In this document: one piece after another, positions 1 to 12,421 of the stretch
How positions within the stretch are numbered: the first letter of the stretch is position 1
Layout of the letters: each line of letters begins with the position of its first letter
Assembly (NCBI GenBank): GCA_026874595.1
Contig: CM049311.1
Span: 40,985,676-41,049,675 of the forward strand
From: Sipunculus nudus
Lineage: Eukaryota > Annelida > Sipuncula > Golfingiida > Sipunculidae
Direction of reading: 5' to 3'
Length of the DNA: 64,000 nucleotides
Notes under the pieces: model-generated
What the model was told of the DNA's origin: nothing
Databases searched by the model: none
What the model saw: only the letters and a program-made list of their open reading frames with translations
Translations under genes and position numbers: made by a program

Positions 1-66
1 TAAATTATTTATAATACAACAACACTGCATCTTCTGGATTCCCCCTGAATTACTATTTCAAGAAAA
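1..66. other. AT-rich intron edge
   Basis: Nothing recognised before the first P head. The missing last LATS exon is presumably beyond this edge. Confidence 0.5.
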
Positions 67-3000
67 CAAGGGACCCATGGGTCACGGCGCTTAGCTGATC
101 GTGATTGTACTATAAATGTTTCTCCACAGTGATACTATATCGAGTCGATAAAGCTTATGAATATCATGGTCATGTTGGGCTATTATAAAGGAATGTACTG
201 TTATATGTGAGTAAATGATAAATGACGGATTAATAGAGTCAAATATAGTGGTTTATTTTTTATTTATTTAGGAGGGGTTGAAAATTGTGATATATTTGAG
301 CAAATATGAATGCAATGACAGCAGTAATAAGCAGTAGTAGAATGATGATAAGGCTATTTGTTGAAGGATCTAAAGTGTATGGTAGTCTGCAAGCTTTCAA
401 TTTGATAGATATGATGTTATGATTAACTATGCTGATGAAGTGATTTATGAATTTATGACTGTATGACACAACATCTCTTTAGTCTTGACAAGGTACATTA
501 TTGTGATGCCCACTATGTCTACATATTACACAATATTGACATAATTTCTGGCATGTACATAGGTACCTATGGACGAATAGTTATACAAAATATTAAAGTA
601 TAAATAAATCTGAGTCATCTTGTTCTTGCTTACTGCGGCTGACTTTGGGATGGGGTTCAGAGAAGGGAAAAGTGAGGGCAGCACGAAGGTGGATGTAGAA
701 ATATTCTACTGTAATGTTTTTCATTTATATAAGAATATGAAAAGCTAAGAGGAAAGGGGCCCTCCTACTTCGTTATAGTAAAGTTCTAAATATATGATTG
801 CAAATTAATACTCTGACAAGACTGTCATGAAGAAAAACAGTAAAATTTTGAGATACTGTGATGCATATGAAAATTTACAGATGGATAGGCAAGTGGACAG
901 AATGGACTAATACCTATATTTCACTTTTAAGGGAATAATGCATTTAAGTTATATAAGCCTATTTTTTTAAGCATATCAACTTTTTCCATTAAGAAGTTTT
1001 TATCTGAATCATTTTTTTATTCACAGGCTTTATAAATTTTTAATAAAAAAACCTGAAAATATAAGTTAAAATATTAGAATTGTTGCAAAAGTTGCAATCA
1101 TTATATATACAGAGTAAACAACTGAAACTATAAGTTAAAATATTAGAATTGTTGCAAAAGTTGCAATCATCATATATCCAGAGTGTAGCTCATATTGGGT
1201 CATATTATGCATGTATATATTTTATTATTTTTAAATCATAAATGTTTAAACTGAATTTAAAAGAAAACAATGCCACAACATGGCATCTACAAGAATATTC
1301 CTTGAATCACTATTAAAAAGTTTTGCACATCAGAGTTTTCAGTACATGCTTAATTTTATTCACCAAAATAAAATAAAAGTAAATTTGATAAAATAAAACA
1401 TCTTTTCAAATAAAGTATACACACTGTTGGTTGAATGAGGGACAAACATTATCATTGTGCTAATTACTATCCCAGTTTTAATTTATTACTGGAATTAATA
1501 GTCAATTTCACACCTGGTGAAGTTTTTACTCTTCTGAAGTGAGGAATTACTTATCTGATGAACATCCACACTTTCATAACAATACACTACTTTGTGGACA
1601 CAATTAAATGTACACTTTAATCATTGTAACCCTGGTGGTACAATACAAAATCTAAAATGTAGCATAGCCTAGAATAAGAATGAATCAAATACAGAAAATA
1701 ATAACATTCATCTAGTTTATGCACCATCTGGGGGGGGGGGGGGGGGGGAGTGCAGGGCAGATGGGAAGCCTGCTGGTAGTGGCCAGGCTGACCCAAGGCA
1801 AGCTGCCTGGGGTGGGTTACATAATGTGAAGTGAAGGCTGTACTACTAGGTGGGCTAGATGTAAACAACACTTGACATGGTGTATGAAAACATGAATAAA
1901 AGCTATTCTTTTCAATCAATTTCTTTGAAATTTCAGTTTTTAAAAGATTAAATCCTTATGTATATATGCTGTGAAAATTAAATCAACAGTGCCAAAGTTG
2001 GACAAAATTTCAGGTATTGATTTTTATTTATGCTAATAACTTGAAAAAATTGCAAAATTCAGATCTAATTTTGGGAAAACAATTGAATCTTGATTTAATA
2101 AAGTTATACTCCTAAAAAAAAGTCTCTAGGTTCAGCAATTCTCATGTTAGGTGAGTAAATATATTTCCTGATTTTTAAAAAAAATTGCATTATGTTTTGG
2201 CCCATAACTTCAAAATAAAACCCAATACTGACCTAATTTTTGGTATGTTCATAGAAAATGTATGAAAGAATGTGAATACTAAATACGATCAAAAACAGAT
2301 CAGTGGTTTTGATATTAGGCAGCCCTGAAGTGTAACAATGGCTTTTTTTATGGAAAACAGAGTTTTTTTTCCTTAATATCTCGAAGGAACGAAGTCCTTA
2401 TGACCCAATTTTCGGTGTGGTAGGAGATTTTGGGGACATCTAAAATTATGCCAACAGCCTGGGGAGCATAGAGATGTGCACTGAATGACCTACAGTCTTC
2501 AAAGTGGACTGCTTGACAATGCAAGGGAATACAACAAGAGCCTCCAAAAAAATTCAATAACTAGCCTTATTTTGCAGCATTTATTTTCAAATTTCAGATT
2601 TTAACAGATCCTTATGTATACACGCTGTGAAAATTAAATCCACAGTACTTACAGGAAAAAAACGTGCCGTGGCCAAAGTTGGGCAAAATTTAAAGTACCA
2701 ATTTTATATTTTTGCCAATATTTAAAAAAATTTAACAGATTTTGATCTAATTTTTTGGTATACAATTAAATATTGATTAATTAAAGTTGTATTACTGGAA
2801 AAAAGTCCCTACCTTTAACACTTTTGGTCTTAAGTGACCAAATATATTCCTGATTTTTTTACAAAGTCCATTATGTTTGGGCCCATAACTTTTTTAAATT
2901 ATATAATACTGACTTAATATCTGGCATGTACAAAGGAATTATATAGAGGAATATTTATGGTAAATATGAAGAAAACCAGATGAGTGGTTTTGATATTAGG

Positions 3001-3245
3001 CAGTCCTGAAGTGTAAAAATAGATTTCTAATAAAAAATTGAGGTTTTTCCTTAATATCTCGAAGGAATGAAGTCCTATTGACCCAATTTGGGCATGGTAG
3101 GAGATTTTGGGGACATCTAACTGTATGCCGAATTTCAGATTCGTAGGTCTAACGGTGTCGAAACGTGCCAGTCTTACGGACGGACATATGGACGGACAGT
3201 GGACCACGACTATAGCTCAGATGACTTATAGTCAGCTGAGCTAAA
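67..3245 (-). mobile_element. P-family (palindrome-headed) element P0, mosaic
   Basis: Starts with caagggacccatgggtca, containing the perfect palindrome GACCCATGGGTC, then CGCTTAGCTGA. It ends with TATAGCTCAGATGACTTATAGTCAGCTGAGCTAAAAA (3208-3245), which folds as nested inverted repeats. Body 690-2450 matches 3430-3925 plus 12422-13714, and 45190-45662. A second body fragment (2440-3245) matches 24880-25470. It contains a 19-base G-run at 1730 and a ~72-bp local duplication at 1060-1190. Confidence 0.65.
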
Positions 3246-4758
3246 AATTGTATGTTGGAGCAGAAAAAGCATTACAATTAGGGAAATTCAGTATAAACAA
3301 GGGACCCATGGGTAACTGTGCTCAGCTGAAGTAGACCTTGAAGGTAAAAATCTAAAAAAATACAAGGGATCCATGGATCTCAGCGCTCAGCTTAAGTCTG
3401 AAATTTTTGCAAATGCAAAATATGCAAAATATTCATTGTAATGTTTTTCATTTATGTAAGCATATGAGAAGCTAAGAGGAAAGAGGCCCTCCTACTTGGT
3501 TATAGTAAAGTTCTAAATATATGATTGCAAACTAATACTCTGACAAGATTGTCATGAAGAAAAACAGTAAAAGTTTTGAGATACTGTGATGCATATGAAA
3601 AATTTACAGATGGACAGGCAAGTGGACAGAATGGACTAATACCTTTATTTGACTTTCAAGGGAATAGAGCATTTAAGTTTATATATAAGCCTATTTTTTT
3701 AGCATATCCACTTTCTCCATTAATTGTTTTTATCTGATTCATTTTTTTATTTACAAGTTTTATAAATTTGCAATAAAAAAACTGAAAATATAAGTTAAAA
3801 TATTAAAATTCTAAGTTGCACTCATTATATATCCAGAGTGTAGCTCACACTGGGTCATATTGTGCATACACATATATTTTATTTTTTTAAATCACAAATG
3901 TTTAAACTGAATTTAAAAGAAAACTAGACATTTCTTGGCACAGCAGGTGCCAGGGTATCCCCAGACATAGTACGCCCCCCCCCCCCCTTAAGAATAGGCC
4001 CCCATTTTTAGCATCATATACTGACACTTGGTACATCAATAAAAGCAGGAATTATCATCCAGAAACTAATTTTTTGATAGATGGCTCCTGTGGCCTTGAC
4101 CTTTGACATTGTGACCCCAAAATTGATATTGATCATCCACTTTTATATATAAATCAATAGAGGTATAGATTTATTGATGGGCCATATATAAGTTAGGTTT
4201 GAAATCCATATATTAATCCAAGCTTGAATTATCATATCGGGAACTAATTTTTGGACAGATGGCCCCTGTGACCTTCACCTTTGACCTTGTGACCTCACAA
4301 TTGACAGGCGTCTTCCTCTATTGGCAGGGGAACTGTATGTGCAAGATGAAATCCACAATCTGTTTACAGATGTTTCCTGTGACCTTGACCTTTGACCTCA
4401 TGACCCCAAATTAATTCGGGTCTTGCTTTCTCAATGGGACATATACAAGTCAAGTTTGAAATCTATACATCAATAAAAGCAGGAATTATCATCCAGAAAC
4501 TAATTTTGGACAGATGCTCCTGTGACCTTCACCTTTGACCTTGTGACCTCACAATTGACAGGTGTCTCTCTCTATTGGCAGGGGAACTGTATGTGCAAGA
4601 TGAAATGTCTGAGATGAAATGTTTGGCAGAAAATGCATCCACAATCTTTTTAAAGATGTGTCCTGTGACCTTGACCTTTGACCTCATGACCCCAAAATCA
4701 ATTTGGGTCTTGCTTTTCCAATGGGTCATATACAAGTCAAGTTTGAAATCTATACATC

Positions 4759-5113
4759 TGTTATGCTGAGAATCACAACAATTCGCTGATGATAAATATA
4801 TCTTTATTCTTCTGGTCTCACTGTATAACTAACTGTCGGGTGTGTTAAACCCAGTGATTTAACCCTGACCTATGTACTAATTAGCCATTGAGTGATCTCC
4901 CCTTACTGTCCAATTAACGCCTAGCATAATGATTGCGAGGCTCGTTCCGCCTGATCGATTGCAGCTGTGATCTCCTGGCAAGCATAGGTAGTGTCCCTAA
5001 CAAGAGGCTGTCCTATCCTATCTAAATGGTATCGCCTGCATTACAATCCCGTAGTGACTACTGGTGGCGTCCTTGCCTACATATTTAAATAAATATAAAA
5101 AAATAGTATAACA
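4759..5113 (-). repeat. 3' LTR, complete
   Basis: 355 bp with matching ends TGTTAT...ATAACA (TG...CA). On the minus strand it contains an AATAAA near its 3' side (about 4800-4815). The left flank is tatacatc of the surrounding H element. Confidence 0.9.
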
Positions 5114-5299
5114 TCTACCCCGGCTTAACAAAATTTGGTCCTCCAAATGATAACTGTTCAATAAGAATAGTTAAAAATATAACACAATATCTCGAAAATA
5201 GCACATCATGAATTTAAGAGTCTATGTATTGGTTTGTAAACACATGATAGAGAGTGGATAAAAGTTAAGAGTTCATTCTGCTTTCGTCCTCGCTTTCGT

Positions 5300-5609
5300 C
5301 TCCTACAGGCATGGAATTCTTGAAGTGCTCGTTGTCCAATATTATACTCTGGTTCCCATGTGGTTTCTTTAAAACCTTTCCATTTCACTTTGTAGTGTTT
5401 GTCTTTGCCCACGCCTTTACAAGCCAATAATTTGTCAACCTCGTACAACTGTTCAGATGTCGCTGTGGTGTTTTGTTCTGATGTACTGGCTGTTGGGGTA
5501 GAATTCTCACCAGTAGCTGTATCCGGATGATGGACAGAGGCCACGTGTCCGGATCACTGTACTCCTTGAGTCGGTTCACGTGTATCAGCGAGGGAAGGCG
5601 TTTGTTCAT
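5300..5609 (-). pseudogene. Integrase C-terminus and chromodomain
   Basis: Frame 5609-5520 has LPSLIHVNRLKEY, the GPY-type end of a gypsy integrase. Frame 5448-5300 has LYEVDKLL ... HYKVKWKGF ... TTWEPEYNI, a chromodomain fold signature with its aromatic cage positions. In chromoviruses this domain guides integration to marked chromatin. The two parts sit in different frames. Confidence 0.9.
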
Positions 5610-5618
5610 TTCAGTGAT

Positions 5619-6600
5619 TCAGTGCGTATGTATCATTTGGTCCGCATTCAACAATATGTTTGATTCAGCTATTTCTCTGGTTATGTTCAATGATTTCCGC
5701 AGTTCTTGGACGTGTTGGTGATAATTTCCACTAGTTGCTGAGGTGTTATCTGGAAATATGTTGTCGATAGGCAATCTCATTTCTCTGCCAAACACCAATT
5801 CATATGGCGAAAACTGTGTGGACTGTGTTGCTGGAGTGTGCCGTAAACCCATAAGTATCCCTGGCAAGAGTTTATCCCAGTTTGTCCCAGTTTTGTACGC
5901 TCACATGCGCTATTGGTTTGCGGGTGGTATGCACTGGTTTTGAGTCGTTTGACATCATACATTTTGCATAACTCTGTAACAAGGCGCGACAGGAAATTCT
6001 GTCCCCTATCTGAAGGGAGGGCTTTTGGTGCACCGTATCTACAGAATAAATCATGATGAAGTATTCGCTCAATAGTTCCCGCATCTTGTGAGCTGATGGG
6101 AAAAGCCTCACAGTAACGTGAAAAAATATCTACACACAGAAGGATGTATTGGTTGCCTGAGTCTGTTTTGGTGATAGGTCCCAGGAAGTCGACATGCCAC
6201 CTTTCAAAAATTCCGACCACTGGTAATGAGTGTAGTGGAGCAGGTTTTTTACCATAGTTTCTCTTCGACATTTGACACAATTCACATGAATTTACGAAAG
6301 TTTGTATGTCCGTGTACATACAAGGCCAGTAGTATTTGCTGTGTAACTTTTCGTACGTGCGGTCTGTTCCCTGGTGAGCTCCTCCGGTTGCAGCATCGTG
6401 GTAAGCTTTATGCAGACTGGCTCTACACTCAGTTGGAACTGCTAACTGTTTCACAAGTCATATGTCGCGTGAAAGATTTTGGCCTCGTCTTTCGAACAAA
6501 TGGTACAGTACATGTTATCCAGGATATACTGTTCAGCTTTTGCAACTACACGCGCCCTTTCCGGCTTTGTATCCAGGAGGTCACCTGTGTCCAAATAAAA
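5619..6600 (-). pseudogene. Integrase with frameshifts
   Basis: Frame 6454-5777 carries the zinc-binding H..H..C..C (AYHDAATGGAHQGT ... CELCQMSK), then the DDE core: WHVDFLGP (first Asp), PSDRGQNF (second Asp) and HPQTNSACER (the Glu). A frameshift at about 5850 moves the C-terminal half (STQFSPYELVFGREMRLP) into another frame (5867-5619). The catalytic triad is visible but the protein is broken. Confidence 0.92.
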
Positions 6601-6879
6601 CTATGATTTCAGCATAGTCTGGACATTTCCTCTGCAATTCTGTAAGGTTTTCACACAATTTTTTTACTAGGACTCAACGGACGCACAGTCAGCACCGACA
6701 TGTTTGTTGTTTGTTCTTTGTCAACATAGTCGAATTCCACATATGCTCCCATGTGCAGTTGTAGTACATCCTTGACGTCGGCTTGCGCAGTATCAGCTGT
6801 ACTTGGTAGGGGCAAATCATCAAACTCTCTGTCATGATGTGTTCAAAGCGTCAGACTGTAGGATCTTCACGGTCTTCTG

Positions 6880-7534
6880 TAGGATCTTTCCAGGTCTATG
6901 GTGCACTTCAAAGGTGTATGCTTGTAACAATAAGGCCCATCGCGCCAGTCGGCCAGTATCCTGCTTTACACTTTTTAACCATTATAAAGCTGAATGATCG
7001 GTTATAACTTATAAGTTTGGTTGGCCAAGTAGTGGTGATGCATCCGTATGCCTTCTACCAGTGCTAAACATTCACGCTAACTTAAAGTCCATTTTTGTTC
7101 AGACTTGTTCAAAGTTCTGCCACCATATGCAATGACATGATCATGACCCTGCCTGTCCACTTGACTCAAAATGAATCATATTGCACTTCTGCTAGCGTCC
7201 GTCGTTAGGGTAACGGCTGATTCGGGTTTGGATAGGCGAGTATTGGCGATTCTGTCAAGGCCCTTTTTAACCTTTGGAATGACTCTTCACACTCACTGTT
7301 CCATTTAAAAGAACTGTTCTTTTTAAGGAGTGCGTTCAGTGGTGAGGCGATATCTGCATAACCCCGGACGAAGCAGCGATAATAATTGCTAATTCCGAGA
7401 AAACTGCGGACCTCACGCTTGTTTGAGGTTTTGGAAAGTCTTTGACAGCTGTCACTTTTTTCTGATTCACTGTTACTCCCCCTGGTGTCGACACATGACC
7501 CAGATAACTGAGCTTCTCTGCTGCAAAGTGACAC
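6880..7534 (-). pseudogene. RT thumb and RNase H domain, interrupted
   Basis: Frame 7534-7205 has VRSFLGISNYYRCFVRGYA and SPLNALLKK, the RT-RNase H connection of gypsy elements. Farther on (about 7000-6900, minus strand) VITDHSAL and GRLARWALLLQAYTFEV match the end of the RNase H domain, with an in-frame stop between them. Confidence 0.85.
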
Positions 7535-8446
7535 TTATCTGGCCGCAGTTTTGGGTTTGCAGACCGGAGCCGCATGAAGACTTGGTTCAGGTGGTGAATA
7601 TGTTGTTCAACAGTTTGACTGAATATTAGAATGTCATCGACATAAACAACTGCTGATTGCCATGTCAGTCCAGCTAGCCCTCGTGCCATTAACATTTGGA
7701 ACAACGCTGGGGCTTTGACTAATCCGAAAGGCATTCTTTTAAATTGATAAATCCCTTCATGGGTGACGAAGGCTGTTTTGATTTTGGATGATGTGTCCAT
7801 TAGCACTTGCCAAAATCCTGATGCCAGGTCCAGCGTTGAAAAAAGTGTAGCTTTCGACTCACCCAGTGCATCAAATATATCATCCAGACGGGGGAGCGGA
7901 TGAGACATGGGTTTTGTCACCATTCTCCCTGACTCGGTTCAATTATTCCCGCTGTAAGCATGTCATTTACTTGCCATTGAATTTCCCGTTTGGCTGTCGC
8001 TGAGGCTCTATAAAATCTCTGCTGTATTGGAGGCGCGTGGACCGTGTCTATATGGTGTTGGTGGCTATTTGCTTCTTCGAGTTCCAACAGGGATCCGGCG
8101 AATACATCCTTGTTTCTACTATAAACGCAAGCAGTTGCCGCCACTCTGTAACACTGAGAGTTGCACTGATATCTATACCAAGATCCTCTGCAGCCTTGAT
8201 ATCCACATCCAGACTATTTTCAGAAGCTGTGTCTGAGTTGCCTATGTTATTGTCCACAGGTATGATATCCATTGCTGCAACTGGTATAGCTGTAGCAACC
8301 ACTTTTCCTGATTCTAATTTGATGGCAGCGTTTGTAGGGTTACATATCTGGACCATTGGGGGTCCCGAGTTCGGGTCGATTACGGTCCGAGCACAGAGCA
8401 ACTGTTTAGGGGCAATCAGAGTGTTTCCTGGTTCTAACAGGTACAT
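7336..8446 (-). pseudogene. Reverse transcriptase, interrupted
   Basis: Three overlapping frames. 8446-8048 is the protease-RT spacer ending in VTEWRQLLAFIVETR. 8144-7917 holds HHIDTVHAPPIQQRFYR and the finger region. 7923-7440 holds LFSTLDLASGFWQV, FKRMPFGL.KAPALFQ and the catalytic YVDDILIFS. These are classic Ty3/gypsy RT motifs, and the YVDD catalytic aspartates are intact. At least two frame changes break the polyprotein. Confidence 0.93.
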
Positions 8447-8599
8447 TTAATTATCTTCTACTGTTACAGGCACTAAACATTCCGACATAGCCGGTATTGT
8501 GATTGCTGCAGCACTGCAAGCAGATGACACTAATGTTTCACTCTGTAGTAAATCCACTTCCATCAATCCACCATGGATGCTTAGGGTGTTTTGTTGTAG

Positions 8600-8965
8600 A
8601 TCAATTTTTGCATCATGTGTTTAAAAGTCTAGGCTCAAAATAAGAGGACTGTGAAGCCGTTTGAACACATAGACTGGTTGGACAATTTGTAGTCTATTCA
8701 TTGAAATAGGCAAGTCCACTATCCCTTACACTGAGTGTTTTTCACCGCAAACTCTGACTATGTGGGCAATATTGGATGGTTCTAGCTTTAACTTCCGTCC
8801 GATACTTTGTAACACGTTTGCTGCTACACAAGATATAATGGTGTCAATAAGGGCACTAATATTCATTGATCCTGGCTGGACAATGGCGTTTTTTTTGTCC
8901 AACTGTAAAGTCATACTCACCATGTTGCATGCTGTTATAGTGCTTGATGCTTCCTGCTGGCACAA
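8600..8965 (-). pseudogene. Retropepsin-like protease remnant
   Basis: An open frame reads ISALIDTIISCVA where a retropepsin would have an ALIDTGAS-type active site. The Asp-Thr is present but the Gly is lost, apparently through a small deletion or frameshift. It lies between gag and RT as expected. Inactive as written. Confidence 0.7.
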
Positions 8966-9139
8966 GACCGCCCAGCACTTGTGATGATCTTGGTTATCCG
9001 TAAGGTGTCTACCCGTGTCTCCAAGGATAGACCCGTACCTCTATTGTCTATAGGTGGTTCTTCTGGCGAAGTCACACATACGGCGAACATGGCCAATATT
9101 TTTGCAGCGGAAGCAGCGGAAGCATACAACGTCGGCGGC

Positions 9140-9797
9140 TGAGCATTTATCTGGCTAGTGCGAGATGTTTCCACACCTAAAGCAGGGGTTGCCTTCCTTG
9201 TGTCGCCAGCGACCGTTTCTTTGCCCCGTATACCTTGCCTGTCGACGATTACCCCTGTGTTGTCCGTAGTCGCGCTGGGAATAAACGTGAGCTGCCTGCA
9301 CTGGGGTGGCTGACTTGACATCCTCCGCGAGAGCGTCTAATCTTGAAGTCAGGGACTCGATAGCAGCTACTAGTTTTGCGTCGACATACGTTTGTGTCAG
9401 CAGTCGTTTCAACACGTGAAGCAAACACTATTATATCGTCTACTGTGCTAAAATCACGCTGTACCACGGCTTGGCGTACAGACAGCCTTAAGCCCGACAC
9501 GATATCTCGAATATCCCGATCTCGAACATTCAGACGGCAGGCAAGACTTCGCACTCTATCAGCAAAGTCCTTGATGGTCTCGTTCGTCTGTTGTTCCATT
9601 TTCCATAAAGCGCGGCGCAACTCCCACAGGTTATGGTTGTCTGGCCCATAGCGAGTCAGGAATGCAGTTTTCAGAGCGTCAAAATTGGATCTCTTTTCCT
9701 CATCAAGCCTCATCTTGTGATCAGCCATCCCCGTCTTGTAATCATAGATCTGTGATAGGCCCGGATTTTCTCTACCATTTGTTATGCTGAGAATCAC
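9140..9797 (-). pseudogene. gag region, left copy, with zinc knuckle
   Basis: Same capsid segment as 10690-11225 but lacking about 178 bp, then continuing into the downstream half of gag. A CCHC-type knuckle begins at about 9190 (CFRCGNISH), with remains of a further CxxC in another frame near 9100. Nucleic-acid binding by this knuckle is the family role in RNA packaging. Frame changes between 9240 and 9140 show decay. Confidence 0.85.
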
Positions 9798-9959
9798 AAC
9801 AATTCGCTGATGATAAATATATCTTTATTCTTCTGGTCTCACTGTATAACTAACTGTCAGGTGTGTTAAACCCAGCTATTTAACCCTGACCTATGTACTT
9901 ATTAGCCAATGAGTGATCTCCCCTTACTGTCCAGTCAATGCCTAGCAAAACGATCGTGA
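9780..9959 (-). repeat. Duplicated 5' LTR fragment
   Basis: Base-for-base like 11227-11406, then cut to H-element sequence (attatcatccag). It belongs to the left copy of the 1.6-kb tandem duplication. Confidence 0.88.
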
Positions 9960-10689
9960 ATTATCATCCAGAAACTAATTTTTTGACAGATAGCTCCTGT
10001 GGCCTTGACCTTTGACCTTGTGACCCCAAAATTGATATGTATCATCCACTTTTGGCAAGTGAGCTATATATTCAAGATGGAAGACCTGGGATAAAAGTTT
10101 GGCTTAAAATGCATCCACAGTATCTTTTAAGATGCGAGTCCAGTGACCTTGACCTTTGACCTCATGACCCTAGAACCTATAGGGTTCTTAATTTAGTGGT
10201 GGGCTGTACATAAGTCACGTTTGAAATCCATATGGCTATCAACACTGGAGATATCATAAAAGGTGTGTGATTTTCACCAAATATGGACACATTAAAGGTC
10301 AAGGCCACTCTCATGGTAAAGGTCATGACCCAAATGTAAATAGACCTCATCCAATAACCCATCTCTCTACATGTGCATAATATGAAAGAAATCTGTCCAT
10401 TAGTTTTTGACTTATAATGCTTACAGTACTGTCAAGTGGCAATTACGGGGGTATTAAAAGGCGTAAAAACAAGAAAAGGATAATAGGTGGCGCCACAAGT
10501 TTCCGGTATATCACAAGGCTATCCAAGATCTTTGGTCACCTTGATTTTTGGACCAGTCCATGCAAGCTTACTTGAGATATTCAAGAATTTGTGTTTTTTT
10601 CAGCAAAAATGGACCTATTCAAGGTCAAGGTCACTCTCCCAGCATAGGTCATGACCCCATTTTGAATAGGCTTCGTCCCCTTACCTATA

Positions 10690-11225
10690 TCTATACAAAT
10701 TATATCGTCTACTGTGCTAAAATCACGCTGTACCACGGCTTGGCGTACAGACAGCCTTAAGCCCGACACGATATCTCGAATATCCCGATCTCGAACATTC
10801 AGACGGCAGGCAAGACTTCGCACTCTATCAGCAAAGTCCTTGATGGTCTCGTTCGTCTGTTGTTCCATTTTCCATAAAGCGCGGCGCAACTCCCACAGGT
10901 TATGGTTGTCTGGCCCATAGCGAGTCAGGAATGCAGTTTTCAGAGCGTCAAAATTGGATCTCTTTTCCTCATCAAGCCTCTGGTACCATTCAAATGCCCT
11001 GCCTGACAGATGGAGTGATAGTGAAGTAAGCTTAGAATCCGCCAAGAGGCTTTTATGTGCAGCGTAGATTTCATACTTGGCCAACCAACTTTTCACATTC
11101 TCTGCGGATTCACTTCCAGTGAAGTGTTCTATAGTGACGCCGTCTTGTGCTGCCATTGGTCTTGTGATCAGCCATCCCCGTCTTGTAATCATAGATCTGT
11201 GATAGGCCCGGATTTTCTCTACCAT
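10690..11225 (-). pseudogene. gag region, right copy (5' end of element)
   Basis: An open frame from 11225 reads a retrotransposon gag-like capsid segment: an early FTGSESAENVKSWLAKYE block and a later FDALKTAFLTRYGP block followed by WKMEQQTNETIKDFADRV, typical of the Ty3/gypsy retrotrans_gag family. The frame begins at the expected primer-binding region, so the true start is probably the ATG before AAQDGVTIEHF (about 11155). It breaks off at the duplication junction (10700), where the frame runs into H-element sequence. Confidence 0.85.
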
Positions 11226-11226
11226 T

Positions 11227-11531
11227 TGTTATGCTGAGAATCACAACAATTCGCTGATGATAAATATATCTTTATTCTTCTGGTCTCACTGTATAACTAA
11301 CTGTCAGGTGTGTTAAACCCAGCTATTTAACCCTGACCTATGTACTTATTAGCCAATGAGTGATCTCCCCTTACTGTCCAGTCAATGCCTAGCAAAACGA
11401 TCGTGAGGCTCGTCCCGCCTGATCGTTTGCAGCTGTGATCCCCTTGCAACCATAGGTAGTGTCCCTAACAACAGGCTGTCCTATCCTATCTAAATGGTAT
11501 GGCCTGCATTACGATCCCGTAGCGACTACTG
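11227..11531 (-). repeat. 5' LTR, truncated at its outer end
   Basis: Matches 4759-5063 and then stops after gactactg, where sequence of the host H element (ctttttcaacggg) takes over. About 50 bp of the outer end is missing. Inside, the minus strand reads AATGGTAGAGAAAATCCGGG where a primer-binding site is expected; I could not assign the tRNA. Confidence 0.85.
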
Positions 11532-12421
11532 CTTTTTCAACGGGACATATATAAGTCAAGCTTGAAATCAATACATCAATAAAAGCAGGAATTATCATCC
11601 AGAAACTAATTTTTTGACAGATAGCTCCTGTGGCCTTGACCTTTGACCTTGTGACCCCAAAATTGATATGTATCATCCACTTTTGGCAAGTGAGCTATAT
11701 ATTCAAGATGGAAGACCTGGGATAAAAGTTTGGCTTAAAATGCATCCACAGTATCTTTTAAGATGCGAGTCCAGTGACCTTGACCTTTGACCTCATGACC
11801 CTAGAACCTATAGGGTTCTTAATTTAGTGGTGGGCTGTACATAAGTCACGTTTGAAATCCATATGGCTATCAACACTGGAGATATCATAAAAGGTGTGTG
11901 ATTTTCACCAAATATGGACACATTAAAGGTCAAGGCCACTCTCATGGTAAAGGTCATGACCCAAATGTAAATAGACCTCATCCAATAACCCATCTCTCTA
12001 CATGTGCATAATATGAAAGAAATCTGTCCATTAGTTTTTGACTTATAATGCTTACAGTACTGTCAAGTGGCAATTACGGGGGTATTAAAAGGCGTAAAAA
12101 CAAGAAAAGGATAATAGGTGGCGCCACAAGTTTCCGGTATATCACAAGGCTATCCAAGATCTTTGGTCACCTTGATTTTTGGACCAGTCCATGCAAGCTT
12201 ACTTGAGATATTCAAGAATTTGTGTTTTTTTCAGCAAAAATGGACCTATTCAAGGTCAAGGTCACTCTCCCAGCATAGGTCATGACCCCATTTTGAATAG
12301 GCTTCGTCCCCTTACCTATATCTATACAAATGTACAGTTTGAAAAAGATCAGTGAAATATTTTTTGAGTTATCCCGCTCACAAGGTTTTTCTGCGGTGGC
12401 GGACTTTGTCTGGGGATACAA

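Larger units (their letters stand above)
4759..11531 (-). mobile_element. Decayed chromodomain Ty3/gypsy LTR retrotransposon
   Basis: Minus-strand order gag, zinc knuckle, protease, reverse transcriptase, RNase H, integrase, chromodomain, between LTRs. This is the order of Ty3/gypsy elements; the C-terminal chromodomain marks a chromovirus-type lineage. Every domain is interrupted by frameshifts or stops, so the copy is dead. The 3' LTR (4759-5113) is complete. The 5' LTR is truncated (11227-11531), and a second, shorter LTR piece lies at 9780-9959 because of a tandem duplication. By eye the 3' and 5' LTRs differ at roughly 20 of about 305 aligned bases, so the insertion is not recent. It lies inside a Helentron-like element. 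Confidence 0.92.
9431..12330. repeat. Tandem duplication of gag-LTR-flank, 1,631-bp unit
   Basis: The left copy is 9431-10699, the right copy 10700-12330. Offsets are 1269 (gag), then 1447 (after a 178-bp gap in the left gag), then 1631 (after a 184-bp gap in the left LTR/flank). 1269 + 178 + 184 = 1631, so the left copy is the same unit with two internal deletions. Outside the gaps I saw no mismatches, so the duplication is much younger than the retrotransposon, or is an assembly artefact. Confidence 0.88.
3924..12421 (-). mobile_element. Helentron/HINE-like element H2, split by retrotransposon
   Basis: Left end (element 3' end) CTAG at 3924, followed by the hairpin GGCAC..GGTGCC and GTATCCCCAGACA. 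Right end (element 5' end) TGTCTGGGGATACAA at 12407-12421. The inverted repeat GTATCCCCAGACA is terminal at one end and about 30 bp internal at the other. The host reads ...aaaagaaaa | taatgccacaaca..., and the related copy at 45545 has aaaagaaaataatgccac uninterrupted, giving a precise insertion with no target-site duplication. The interior carries the ~290-bp tandem units seen in other H copies and the gypsy insertion. Confidence 0.82.

Noticed and set aside
3924-12421. H elements as ordinary TIR DNA transposons
   Set aside because: The inverted repeats are not both terminal, no target-site duplication is seen at two empty sites, and a hairpin plus CTAG lies outside one of them.
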